From NCBI RefSeq assembly GCF_029227915.1, contig NC_079883.1:22134001-22198000 (forward strand): DNA of 64,000 nt. The letters run 5' to 3'. The notes beneath the pieces are model-generated. The model ran no database searches, was not told the origin of the DNA, and saw only the letters and a program-made list of their open reading frames with translations. The DNA is from Hydractinia symbiolongicarpus (taxonomy: Eukaryota > Cnidaria > Hydrozoa > Anthoathecata > Hydractiniidae). This document shows positions 52,608 to 64,000 of the stretch, piece by piece (within the stretch, counting starts at the first letter, position 1; the number at the start of each line of letters is the position of its first letter). A program made the translations under genes and the position numbers.

Positions 52608-55600
52608 CTAACAACCGCATCCATTTTTGCTTTCTTCATGGGCTTCATCTACCTCTTGTAGTTTGTGACCTCTCTCAACTCCATTTGTTAAGCCGGGAGG
52701 AAGAGTTGCTTTATCGACGCATTTCTCCATTTGATCCATTACCTAAGTATAAAGGATTAAGAAAACAACCAATTTACAATCTGCTTATTATTTTTTTATT
52801 GCTAATTTTCTCGGAGTATTAAATTTTGCGCACGGATAAATTCGTCAAAATATGCACCCGCAAAATTTTCTTTATGATACCATTCGCGGAAATTTATATC
52901 TGCCAAAAAATGGAAAAATGTCGATAATTCGTGAAATTTAATCTCAGCGTCAAATAAGAATTAATCACACGAATAAAAAAGACCACACTATCGTAAAAGC
53001 ATGACAAAGCTAATAAAAAGAGCACTTGTATGAATGTTTTATAAAAAAGACGCTTTTTTTCAAATATATTTTTACATTACTCGCGAAAATTAATGCTCGT
53101 AAATTTTTGCAAACAACTAACCGCGAAAATTAACACCCGCATAACCTTTTCTGCTAAGAGTAAATTATCTACGGGTTAAAATTATACCATCTAGGTTTGG
53201 CAAAACAACTCAAGGTAAATTTTTTTACTTGTTCCAGTAATGCATCGACGGCTTCGTTGACATTCTCACCAGTCTTGGCGCTAGTTTCAAAATATTTTAT
53301 TCCTAGTGTTTCAGCAAGTTGTCTAGCAGAGCTTTCATCCACTTGACGCTCATTCAGATCACACTTGTTGCCAATCAAAACTAAAATATAAATTTTTCAA
53401 GTTCTCAAAATGTTCTAAAAAATACTCGCATGGCAAAACAAGATCACTTGACACCAAGAGCGCCTGTGGATTAGCTACCATGTCACAAAAATTATATATT
53501 AAGAATCGCTTTAAAAAACTTTTGCCAATTGGTCATTCATGCTATAAATCCGAAAAGTTAATTCACGCAAAAAGGTTCACATTACCTATTCGCAGAAGTC
53601 AACTCTGTGCAGATTATTTTTCAGTACAAAATAAAAAATGGAGAAAATTGATGATAAATTGACAATATCAGTAGACGATAAAGGATATGTATTCTTAAAT
53701 TTTGATGGACAATAACATGCAGAACAGAAATTTTTAAAAAGTACAAATAAAAAATACTAAAAATAATTAAAAATCTAAAATTACTAATTTGTTGTACATA
53801 AGTAAAAAAGGAAAATATGGGTAAATCTTATGATTTACCTTTTAAAAATGTCAAATATACGACCCCACCCTCCTTACCGAAATTTTCGTATCGTAGCACT
53901 AATACAATATGACAAATATTGTATTAGTGCTGGACAAGCATACAAACAAGACTTTTTAATTATAGTACTGAAGAATACAGGAGTTTCTAGACAGCTATAA
54001 TGTTTTGCAACAGAAGGTGGATAATTTTCTTTCACGCAATACAGTTGACAAGTTTTGTTGTACTTACCAAATGGAGTCTTACCTATAGTAGGATCTTCGC
54101 AGTACGCATGCGTTTGTAACTGTGACAACCAACTGCGAACGTTCACGAAAGATTCCTCGTGGGTTAGGTCAAACATCAATAAAAAGCCCATAGCGTCACG
54201 AAAAAATGCTGTTGTTAAGCTGCGAAATCTAAATTGTTAGGTAACTTAAATTAATGGAACAAAATACCTGATTTATACCAAACAAGTCGAAGGTTATGGT
54301 AATCCACAACAACACACCCACCGCTACCCGTAGCTACCATCTTGGTCCACAGACGGAAAGTTGGGTATTAATTTTATAGCAAGTTTAAGTTTTGATATTA
54401 TTTCACCAATATTATATACATCATTAAATTAAGAACAAAAATTTTGTACCTCTCTTGTCCAGCTGTATCCCACAATTGCAGATGGACACGTTGGCCACGA
54501 TTTTGTTTGCTGCCATCGGGATTTTTAGCATGATAAACCTAAAAATAAAGCATCGTACAGGTGAGTGGAATTAACAAATTTGATAAGGATCATAAAATGG
54601 AAGAAGTGAAAGTCGAAATGTCTGAGTAAAGATGTTAAAAACTACCCATATACACCACCAAACTATACTATGGAATCGTTATGAATTGCAAGCAACAAAA
54701 GAATGTTAATAAAACCACAGCTACTAGCAAATTAATTTTCAGAAAATAAAAAGAGAGTAAAAACAAGTTACTAGCTGATGCTAGTCTGTTATGACTTGCA
54801 AATGCATGGTACATCTTAAATTAAAAAAAACAGGACATAATCAGTAAAGCTTTTTGCATATATTGCAAAAAACTTGCCAATACAAATTGTGACCGCAAAA
54901 AAACAGGAATATGTATACCTTGCTGTTTAATAAGTTCTGTTTATTACACCCGACAACTTTATAAAAAATGCTAGCTTAATGGCTGCAAAACAATTACATT
55001 GTTAGTGTGTACATATTTCAGGAAATTAAAACGAAAATCTCACAACAGCAAGAGCAATTTTATTTTATTGACTGTATATAATTGTAAGAGTGTATATAAT
55101 TGTTTCAATTGTAAGAGTAAGAGAATTATAAGAGAATTCAAGAGTATATACGAATTACAAAAATCTGTACAAGTAAATTTATGCTAGAACCAGCTATTTT
55201 TTTCTTTCACAAACAAGAACAAGTTTAAATCTCATTATAACTCTTTCTTCCAATGTAAGATAGATGTAAAACAACAAATTGTGGAAGCTTTATTGACAAT
55301 AAAATGCTAAAATATATATAGATTAAAATGCACCTAAAAAAATGAGGAACTAACTTGAGTCATTTTGTGACATGTCAATTAAAAGCATATAGAAACTTCT
55401 CAAAAACGAAGGATCCTTATATTAAAAATGTCAATAAAACGAGAATCAAATTTTGTAACAAAAATAACATTAAGTTATGAAAATAATCGATCCTATAAAT
55501 ATTTTTTAAAATAAAAAACACATCATAGACTATAAGTTATTTGTTGTTAGACTGTCTAGATTTTGACAACTAACAATACAAGATTTTAAACATTCTTTTT

Positions 55601-57589
55601 TACTTAATGCATAAGCAAAAGGAAATTTAAGATGATGCTGGATATGCAAAATACACAATCAGCCTTAGAGTTTGCATACATTATGCAGCAACAAATTAAA
55701 AACCTAAACATTGGTCTCGTTTTTAGCTTTAAAAGAACGTCAACAACAACAACAACAAAACAAAGTACAGTGCTGTTAAGTGTCATTGTGTATAAGGCAA
55801 AAGAAAAAAAGGATTTACTAAGGCTGAGCAAAAATTAATTAAATATGATTGTAAACGTTACGCTTATCCAAAAAAAATACACTTCTGTGAGATAACAAAA
55901 TGGATTGCCCATTGTCAAAAAGTAAATTTTTCAATGCAAAGTTTTTATTATTATTATTATTATTACTAAGGAACTTGGTGAATTTGAGATAAGTGACAAC
56001 TTTTTTAGTCTAGAAAGTTAACATTTTGGTTAATACTTTTACTTTATTGTCGAAGCAGAATAAAGAAATCATGTTACCATGGAGTTGCAAAGGAGTATAT
56101 GAGATACTTTTATTCATGGAAATGTTTAACCTTTTTATAAAGATAAATACAAAATGTGATAAGTATAAATTCTTAAAGGAGAATACACCTGCAACAAAAA
56201 TATAAACAAAAGTTCAAAATAACAAAAATGTTTTTGAAAATCTTTTCAAAAATGTCTTTAACATGTGGCAGTTCATGTTTTAATACTCAAAATTTATCTT
56301 TGGCTCACCTTAAAACATATATAATATGATCTTTGTATCATTAAAAAATATATATATACATATAGTGTTTTTCATACCAGCAATCTGGGTGGTAAAAATC
56401 CATCCAAAATCATCAGATACGTAGATATAAAGAAAATTTTGTTGACTAAATATTTACTCATAATTTAGTATCATAATTTTAATATAACTCACTATTATGC
56501 TGAGAATACACAAAATTTCACATTTTGAATTTTTTTTATGGCCTACGCGACATCCTAAGCTTGTTTCATGTTGATTCACCAATAAAAATAAAAATACTTA
56601 ATCACTTGATTTTGGTTGACAACATGGTGCATTCCTTTTGTTTCAATGGCTGAGGTAGCATGCAAATTTCTCTTTTTTAGTGCTTATGTTTTCCATCAAT
56701 CAGAATTGTGTGAAACTGGTTGGCGTACACAAAACTGCAGTATATTTGCTCCATAAAAAATAAATTTTGTTCACAATGAGGGTGGTCCTTTTTGTGCCAA
56801 GCTGTTTGTATTACAGGAATAATTCAGGCTAGTTTGGGAAATTTAGTTCAAGGTGTGATGTCTTGCTGTTAATAAACTGTTTTGAATACTTATGTCACTA
56901 GGAAAGGCATGTTTAGCCCATGCAGTTCTTTTTGATAGACAAAGTGATGTTGACATAAACACGTTGTCGTTATTGTGTTTTGGTGACATATTTTGAGGGT
57001 TTTTTTAAAATATTGAACTCGCCTGAAAACACCGTAATTTTTTGCCAACATCTAATATAGGTTTTGTTATTTTGTATTCTCCTAATTGGGTGATTGAAAT
57101 AAATATTTTTAATGGCCATCATTAAAGTTATGTCTTGTGCGCGTCCAATTCCTTGCAAAAAATAATTTGGCTTGGTTGGCTGTACTTTTTCCTTGATTTT
57201 CTGATCAGCAACAGTAAATTGTTTCCAAGACCATAAAACAAATTATTACCATGCACTTCTTTCTTTTGCCGTAACTTTATAACCTAAATAGCTTAATTTA
57301 GAAGACAGCAAGAAATCAGGGTGAGATTAGGGAGAGATCCTGTACTGTCTAGCCAATCACTCTAATATTTCAATGGAAATAGCAGTTATACATGCCAATT
57401 TTTCAAGTATATAAATTAAATTACCACTCTTTTTTCTCGAAAATCAATGCCGACTGTAGATATAAATTCTTCTATAAACTTTCCATCAGTATATCGGTAT
57501 AAGAATGTCGTTTTTCCGACTCCAGAGTCTCCCAAAGCTAGAAGTTTAATTAGATAATCGTAGTCTGCTAACTGGGGTTTCTCTTCCAT
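52608..57589 (-). CDS. RAB27: Rab27 small GTPase
   Basis: Exons 57589-57425, 54538-54450, 54228-54083, 53380-53229 and 52742-52608 join in frame to 228 residues, the usual length (about 220). GTP-binding motifs: P-loop GDSGVGKT at 20-27, switch [10 protein letters not shown], switch [14 protein letters not shown] and ETSAK. The segment [20 protein letters not shown] before WDTAGQE and [15 protein letters not shown] after it are Rab27 hallmarks, separating it from Rab3, Rab8 and Rab37. The C-terminus NGCGC is a CxC double geranylgeranylation site. Known role: tethers secretory granules, melanosome-like organelles and exosome-bearing compartments to the cortex through effectors such as synaptotagmin-like proteins. 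Start: ATG 57589; the frame is open upstream only from a GTG. A second set of 5' exons upstream can replace the first exon (see 58906-59716). Confidence 0.93.
52803..53132. mobile_element. tttcgcg inverted-repeat element
   Basis: Begins taattttctcgg and ends ccgcgaaaatta, with internal ttcgcggaaa and cccgcaaaattttc motifs. Same family as 24509-24806. Lies in the last intron of Rab27. Confidence 0.55.
53895..53931. repeat. Perfect 16-bp stem hairpin
   Basis: agcactaatacaatat and its exact reverse complement around the loop gacaa. In the Rab27 intron between 53380 and 54083. Confidence 0.85.
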
Positions 57590-58682
57590 TATTATTATCA
57601 AGTATGTTAAACCATTTTCCACTTTGTTTATACCTCATGAGGTGATCTATTGACCATCACCAACTTTCATGACGGAACTTTTTCAACAACAGATGTTACC
57701 GCCTCGATTTCAAATAGAACGCGTAGCCTCGTTTTAATTCAAGTTGTAAAACTACACGGGGACGTGAACCACGACCGTTGTTAGATTTAGGACATTCTGC
57801 CCAACTGTGATGATCGTGCCGTTTTAGTTCGCAATGAAAGAGCATAAAATTTAGTATTATTTCGTTTAAAAAAAAAGAAAAAAAACATCGTGTGTTGTAA
57901 ATATTTTGGAGTCGTGAGTTGTGGTGGTTTGCCGTTTGTGATGCAGAGAGAAAACCTCGTTCCGACTTGTTAGATTTTCTCATATTTGGGTTTTTTGTTT
58001 AAATATGAGCAGTCCTCCTACATGCACTGGGGACGAGGTTGTAATAGATGTTTTTAATTTTGAATATATTTTTTTAGATAATAAAATAAATAGAATAAAT
58101 CAAGCATAAATTAGTCTCGGCCCAGCCCAAAACTATTAGGCTTTTTATATTTGGGACAGCCTTGTTGATCAGATATTTAAAATGTTGACATTGCTTCAAC
58201 TCAAGTGTCGATACAAACATGCATTCCGCTACAAACAACAAAAGGTCAACTAGAAGACTTGTTTTTATGTTGTTAATATTTATGAGTTTTTTTTTCTTAC
58301 TAAATACACCTATTTAAACAGTGTGATGCAAGAAACGGCATTAATTGTTGTGTACTCGATTGTGACACAAGCTGTTAAACAGAAAAAGTGTATTCACATT
58401 TAAAATCGTTGATCTTTCTTAAAAACCCGGCTCCAGGCCTATTCTGCTCCCAGGGCTGCACGCATGGCTGCCTGAAAAGAAGTAGCCAGCCACATATTAC
58501 AAAGCGAAAAAATCTCTTCGAACAAGAATTCATTCGGTTTTTTTGGCTTTTTATCTGTTCTTAAGTCCAATTAAAAAACGCTTTAAAGTATGAACTTATA
58601 AGAGTTATAAGAAAAATACCTATTTCTCAACAAGAAACTTCAAGGCTGCTCTAACTTTGCGGTGAATTGTTTTCACGTGTTA

Positions 58683-58726
58683 CATTGATCAGCAGATCCA
58701 TGTTACAATGGATCTGCTGATCAATG
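58683..58726. repeat. Perfect 19-bp stem hairpin
   Basis: cattgatcagcagatccat and its exact reverse complement around the loop gttaca, between the two alternative Rab27 5' ends. Precursor-like in size, but no conserved microRNA is recognised. Confidence 0.85.
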
Positions 58727-58799
58727 CAAAATTATAAAATACATCTGCTGAGGAGAGAAAAAAGCCACAAGACAACAAAGTAACTGATGTTACTGGAAA

Positions 58800-58887
58800 C
58801 ATCGTCCCCAGGGCATCTTGTATTTTTTTTTGATATCCTCGACAGCCGAATGTCAAACAGGATAAAGATGCTCTGAAGTACGAGGTT
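58800..58887. mobile_element. Inverted-repeat element, ctcg-cccaggg family
   Basis: Left end catcgtccccagggcatc, right end gatgctctgaagtacgaggttg. It stops only 19 bases from the downstream border of the alternative Rab27 exon at 58906. Confidence 0.7.
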
Positions 58888-58905
58888 GTGTTGCGGTTAA
58901 CTTAC

Positions 58906-59716
58906 TATTAATTTTTCTTGCAGATCCATTCCAATTGTAGGGATGAACTTATCAATAATTTCGCCCTGCACATATTGAAGAATAAATGATGTCTTCCCTA
59001 AAAGAAATAAATTTTCAACATGTTTATCGTCAACACTGAAGCTACCAACCTCGTTCCCAGGGTATTTTTGCCTTGTTGATAAGTTGAACTCCGTAATAAC
59101 GGCTCAGGGGCCACAAGACCCTGGGGACGAGGTTGAGGAGCTACGACAGCTACGATTTTTGGATGGGTTTTCTGAAAGGTCGGCTTAAATGTCATTGACT
59201 TCAATTAACCTGTAATCTATCTCTAAGTGCGTTAGGCCGTGTTTTATTTTTTCGGTTCTAATCATAACAGAACATAGCAGTCATTATGCTGTCAGATATT
59301 GCAAACATTAATATTAAAATAAAAACATCTTCTAACACAACTATATTGAACTACCTCTCCATTATTGCCCGACCTCAAAACCAGCGCTGTCCCCCGATAT
59401 CAAAAAGAAAAAAAAATCTAGAATCAAGATTGAATATTGTCTGATAATTTTGGCTATAAAAGCCTATAAGAGGCTCCACTATTGACACTGGTTATATTTG
59501 TGAGAAAATCACAGCGCGTATAAATATTGGTAGTTAGGTGAATGTTTAACAGTTCTGAAGAAACTACCAATAACCTGAATTGTGTCACCAAAACTTTTCT
59601 TGGATAGGACTAAATAAAAGCTAGAAGTCCATACCTACTGCGGAATCACCAAGTGCTAAGAGTTTAACAATTGCATCCGGTCTAAAGTCATAGGTTCCAT
59701 CATGGCCAACACTCAT
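58906..59716 (-). CDS. RAB27: Alternative 5' exons of Rab27 (second P-loop and switch I)
   Basis: Two exons, 59716-59635 and 58997-58906, join in frame and encode 58 residues from ATG: MSVGHDGTYDFRPDAIVKLL, then ALGDSAVGKTSFILQY, then DKFIPTIGMDLQEKLI. This is a full match to the N-terminal 55 residues of the neighbouring Rab27, with an intact P-loop (GDSAVGKT) and the switch I threonine. The second exon ends in phase 0 at a gtaagt donor, exactly the phase of the shared exon at 54538. The likely reading is an alternative promoter that replaces the whole first exon of Rab27. It is split by an intron within the P-loop, which the other copy lacks. The other reading is a broken tandem duplicate; no further downstream Rab exons follow before 57589, and the frames are undamaged, so I favour alternative use. 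Confidence 0.75.
59046..59135. mobile_element. Complete inverted-repeat element, ctcg-cccaggg family
   Basis: caacctcgttcccaggg at the left, ccctggggacgaggttg at the right: about 17 bases of inverted repeat. Interior shared with the copy at 3445-3516. Lies in the intron between the two alternative Rab27 exons. Confidence 0.85.
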
Positions 59717-62025
59717 AATGTTTTTATTGACATACTTTCCCTGATGAAATACAATTTGTATATAAAACGTACTTAATATAAAGATATGCTTTACCTCTAC
59801 CCTTTACCCCCAAGAATGCATTGAACTATTCACAAGAAATAGAAGAACAACACAACCTTAGGACATTTTGTCTTTCTTCTTGACTGATCTAGGCTCGCCG
59901 TTACATATACAAAAAGCAACAACGGGTCCTGGAATCTAGATTGACAGTATTAACGAATAACAAGGCCAGTGGAAAACCCAGGTTGTGTAGAAAATCAATT
60001 TTTTTTTTGAGAAATAGAGCTGGAAACAGTTCTACAGTGGAATCTTTCTAAAACAAACGCTTGTTGGATAGAAAGTTTTATCCCATCTAAAGAGGTTTAA
60101 TCTATGCAAGGTATGGTTATGCTTCATTTGGATAAGAATAAAAATAAACTATAATAAATAAATAGACATATATAAATAAATAGAAACATACATCAGTCAA
60201 CTTGATTTTTATTAACTACTACCGTACTCCGTACCAAGGGTTTTCACCTTAAAGATGAAAAGGGTGGGAGGTTATTAAACCTCGCTCGAATAACCTGCAA
60301 ATAGGGGGTGGTGGAGGCGAGGGTCTAATTAGAGGGGGATCTTTCAGACTATTTTTAATGTGCATGTGTGTGTGTGGAGGGAGGGGTTGAGCCCCTCCTT
60401 TGATTAGGTTTCTATGAGAAACTTAATAAGTTTAAATTTTAATAATCCATTTTCATCTTGATTGACACAAAAATAAAATTCAAAAAAATAGTCTTCTTTT
60501 GGGCCAGTCTTGAGAGCACGAAGCCAAGCCCTTTACATTATAAAATAGTTAATATTTTATTAACTTATTGAAGCAGAACAAATCTGTTAAAAAAATGGGA
60601 AGCACTTCTGAATGAACATTCCATTAAGAGAAACCATGCCAACACAAAACTTAAATACAATATCAAGTTTAAAAAAAGTTTAAAATAAACAAAATGTTGT
60701 TACAGAGTCAAACAAAATATTTTGTGAGTAAGACATGTTAAACTTTGCATTCAAATAAAAACAATGCTACACCAAACACGGATGCCTCTGTAAACAAATC
60801 AAAACAATAGAATTTTTATGAGTTTGTTATACCATACACTGCATAGAGATATTGTATACAACAAACGATATACTTCAACGACAGAACATGTGTGCTTTTT
60901 CCAAGGCACATTCCTGTAACGAAAGATACATTACACACTGATTTACCTCAACTTTAGAATATATGAATCGCTCGTAAATTCTATAACAAATTTCATGTCA
61001 TTACAAGACTTGCATGTTTAATACTGTCCTTTTAATTAAATAAACGTTTTTTTTTTAAAAGATAAAATAGACTATACGACCTGGTTTCTACAGTATCATA
61101 AAACTTTATCTTTGATTGCGTAGACGTAAAGATAACATAAGGGGTTTCACACAGTAGCAGCCTAGGCGTGCCACGGGGTGGGTTGGAGATTAGTAAGCCC
61201 TCTCCCACTCCCCTTAAAAAAGAGAATAATTTTGCCAGGGAAAACTTAGTGTAAAGAATACGTTTGTAGTCTAGAGGGTTCAAGTTTAAAAAACTTCCAC
61301 CTAAAGCGTCAATGCAAAAAAATTGGGTGCCTCTACGGCCCTGTTTACATAAGAGATTATTGCACATTCTATGCCCCCTATCGATTCATGTGTTTCTGCC
61401 AGTTTTGTGCCAGAGATACGTGACGGAAAGATGCTTTAAATCTTTAGTTTTTGGCTGACATGTCCAGGTGAATGTTCCGACAGATATTCATAAAAATACA
61501 TTATACATTGCCGATTTCACTACGCATTTACTTTCTGATGGGATCTCACTAAATCTATATTTTTAAATGACGTTGTATGCTTCCGGCGATTAAAGATTTT
61601 TCGTCAATTCCTTTTTAATTTCAATATACAAGTCTTTGTACACTATGAAGAAATTGACTTGTAAAGGAAAGTGTCTGAAGCTTCCAAAATAGAACTGTTG
61701 GAGTGCGTAAAAGATGGTTAAAAATTAATTATTTGTTTGTTAATGTTTTATAAAAGAAATTGATAAGATTTTGATTTTCGTTACCTAATTTCAACAGTTT
61801 TCGCTGCCTCTTCGACTAAGCATAACATTGTGTTAAAAATGTTATTGAGATTTATCTGAAATAGCATTGGGAACGAGAATAGCATGTGATAGTGTAAAGA
61901 AATTTTGTGGCCATGTGCAGAAAAAAATAATAATAAAATTTCAGCTAACCTGGACTATTCCGATACAACGAGAACTAGCTCTGTTGAAATATCCATGTAT
62001 ACACTTCACCCCGGAATGAGAATAT

Positions 62026-62134
62026 CAACCTCGTTCCCAGCGCTTGTTGTCTCTTTTCTATAACTGGGATGGCGAGACGTTTGTATTGCAGTCCGATGTC
62101 AGAGAAGATGCAAGATACCCTGGAGACGAGGTTG
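62026..62134. mobile_element. Inverted-repeat element, ctcg-cccaggg family
   Basis: Left end caacctcgttcccagcgctt, right end accctggagacgaggttg; 109 bases, non-coding. Confidence 0.75.
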
Positions 62135-63204
62135 GTATAAGATCAGTTCAGTTAAAAGTCACGAACACAAAAGATTCGACTCTCCACACTCGAAATTAAA
62201 GTCAAACCAAAATAAAACAACATGGAATTTACTTCGGTCTCGTGTAAACGGCATCTAAAATTATCTTTTTATACAAAACTGATTTTGAAGAAAGCACTAG
62301 AGTCTTAGAAAACAAAAGCGTTAACTCGCTGAATAATTGATAATGGACTGTAGTTAATGTATCGACAATGTAAACAGGACCTTACATTATATATCTAATT
62401 AAATGAGACATAACAATCATTACAATATCATTTTTAAAAGTTTATAAAATACACCATAATTAAATCCATTGTTTATTACTGTAACATTGGAGAATATACT
62501 CTTTAGTAGAAAAACAATACGAATATTGTACTGAATGATTTTAATACCTAAAGTTGGTTGTTATACAATAAATCTAAGTATGGAAATTATAGTATTCTTG
62601 GTAAACTTAGTTTGTAAAATACTATGTACTATAATTTATATAATTAACATATTGAGATTTATTATTTTCGTTCTTTGAATTCTTATATTCTTTGAAAAAG
62701 TCACTAGATACGTAGTTTAGAAATCTGTACTTCTTTACCTCTGGTTTACTACCTGCCTAGCTGTTCTATTATCATATTTATTTTTGTTTCTTTATATTTG
62801 TGTGCTGATACACGGCACACTAGTTCCAGTCTAACTAAGACGACCACGCTACTAAATATCGCGTTATTATTGTCCTGTATGGGTTTTAGAGAATAGATAA
62901 GGTTATCTTCGTTTAAGCAAAACGAAATAAAAAAATAAGCCAGTTTTTTTATAAGAGCAAACAAATTTAGAATGTGTTTTGAATATTCATTGGTCAAACA
63001 GCCGAAGAACTATATGGTCACTCGTTTTATAATAAAGAGCGCCTAAGATCACTGAGCCTAGGCGCACCTGAAAGTCTTTGCACTTATAAATGCCTAGGAT
63101 AACTGAGCATTTTAATAAACATCTAATTACGTTTCAAATGTATGATTGTGTCATGTGTCTCGCAGTACTGTCACTTTTATTTTCAATGTGTTCCTGTTTA
63201 AACA

Positions 63205-63305
63205 CAACCTCGTTCCCAGGGCTTTTTATTTCTCATCGGCGCTGCGCTTATTCATCGGCGTCTGATATGCAAAAAAAGCTAACAGAGGTCCTGTGATCGA
63301 GGTTA
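63205..63305. mobile_element. Inverted-repeat element, ctcg-cccaggg family
   Basis: Left end caacctcgttcccagggctt, right end ggtcctgtgatcgaggttag, the right end decayed; about 100 bases. Confidence 0.7.
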
Positions 63306-63610
63306 GTTTCAACAATTACTAGGGTTGTTGATTTGATTAAATTTGTACACCCTCTTCAGTTACTTGCTTTGTAAACACTTTGCGTACAACAGAATTAAAT
63401 GATATTCAAACCTTCCATTTAAACAGTTTATTTCGTACTGATAAGTAAAGTAACAAAAAAATCAAAAGTATTACAAATAAACGACTTTTCCTTCTAGATT
63501 GAATGTAACAGCTCTGACAACTATAAAACCATACAGATTATGCTAAATAAGCCTTTTTTTACTGCTACAATACATAAAATTGTAATATTTTTCAAGGTTA
63601 TTCTTCAAGC

Positions 63611-64000
63611 ATGGAGCGTGTCTGCTGCTCAATGTCATCAAGAAGAAAGACAGCGATTTATCTGAAAGTATTTATTTTAATCACACTACTCTTGACGCCC
63701 TGCACCATTTTACTGATGCAGAGAGTTAACAACAACATGAATACAGCATATGATACTTCAGAGGACCTATCGCCACGTAGATTTCATTCCAGCGTTGACA
63801 AACTGTTCAAGAGGGTGGATAGAAGTGTGAATGAACTTTCCAAACGAATTGAGAGACTGAAAAAACAAAAGTACAAATATGGTAGCAGTGATAAAATTAG
63901 AGCTAAAATGGAGAGAAACTTAGATAAACCAATACAACAATTGGTCAAGTCAGAAAGAATAAAAGGAAAATTTGTTCAGAATGAGGTGTACGAAATAAGA
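63611..64000 (+). CDS. Type II membrane protein, N-terminal part (runs off window)
   Basis: An open frame of 130 codons from ATG 63611 to the end of the window, without a stop. Residues 1-17 are basic (SSRRKTA) with Cys, residues about 18-36 are a hydrophobic span (YLKVFILITLLLTPCTILLM), and the rest is a charged, helical stem (FKRVDRSVNELSKRIERLKK). Short cytosolic tail, one signal anchor and a coiled-coil stem are the build of Golgi glycosyltransferases or sulfotransferases; FUT8, for example, has such a stem. The catalytic part is outside the window, so the family cannot be named. A possible donor, gag/gtgtac, lies near 63987. Confidence 0.65.
   Translation, partial: MERVCCSMSSRRKTAIYLKVFILITLLLTPCTILLMQRVNNNMNTAYDTSEDLSPRRFHSSVDKLFKRVDRSVNELSKRIERLKKQKYKYGSSDKIRAKMERNLDKPIQQLVKSERIKGKFVQNEVYEIR

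Larger units (their letters stand above)
59717..63610. other. Intergenic between divergent genes
   Basis: No exon seen. Contains two inverted-repeat elements (62026-62134, 63205-63305), a small gtgtgtgtg run and a ggagggg/cccctcc hairpin near 60380-60400. Should include promoters for the alternative Rab27 start and for the plus-strand gene at 63611. Confidence 0.5.

Noticed and set aside
53480-53662. Plus-strand 60-residue frame in a Rab27 intron
   Set aside because: No homology, no splice or promoter context; chance frame.

Overview
The window is AT-rich animal nuclear DNA. Genes are split into short GT-AG exons, introns are long, and A/T runs, hairpins, short inverted-repeat elements, tRNA-derived SINE-like pieces and a LINE fragment fill the space between exons. 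No rRNA, tRNA, operon or bacterial signal was found. Gene content (arginase, Rab27, an NKRF-like factor, a CGRRF1-like RING protein) is metazoan. The texture, including many copies of a short element ending in aacctcgtccccaggg, suggests a cnidarian; that is inference, not proof.

Layout. Plus strand: 3' ten exons of an arginase (422-3294), then a three-exon NKRF-like gene with XTBD, dsRBD, G-patch and R3H parts (5195-10623). Minus strand: a CGRRF1-like membrane RING protein (20295-14616), and just upstream of it a ~19 kb gene (40629-21838) whose N-terminal half is ankyrin repeats and whose second half looks like a hexosaminidase-D-like GH20 domain without its catalytic Asp-Glu pair. Inside one intron of that gene, on the opposite strand, sits an intronless ankyrin/coiled-coil/RING gene (26516-27589). 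A dead LINE fragment follows (42741-43760), then a small unidentified two-exon minus-strand gene (44960-44200), a glycine-zipper plus J-domain protein (48519-46617), a 535 bp perfect CTGT microsatellite, and a Rab27 gene (57589-52608). Upstream of Rab27 are two further exons (59716-58906) that encode a second, divergent P-loop/switch-I N-terminus in a phase that fits the shared downstream exons. The window ends inside the first exon of a type II membrane protein on the plus strand (63611 onward).

The neighbouring genes do not form an evident pathway; this looks like ordinary eukaryotic gene order. The points of most interest are the ankyrin/pseudo-GH20 fusion, the nested antisense RING gene, the exchangeable Rab27 N-terminus, the J-domain protein with a glycine-zipper segment, and a set of perfect long hairpins. 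Exon borders were found by eye from splice sites, phase and protein similarity. Joints that I could not close are stated in each entry.
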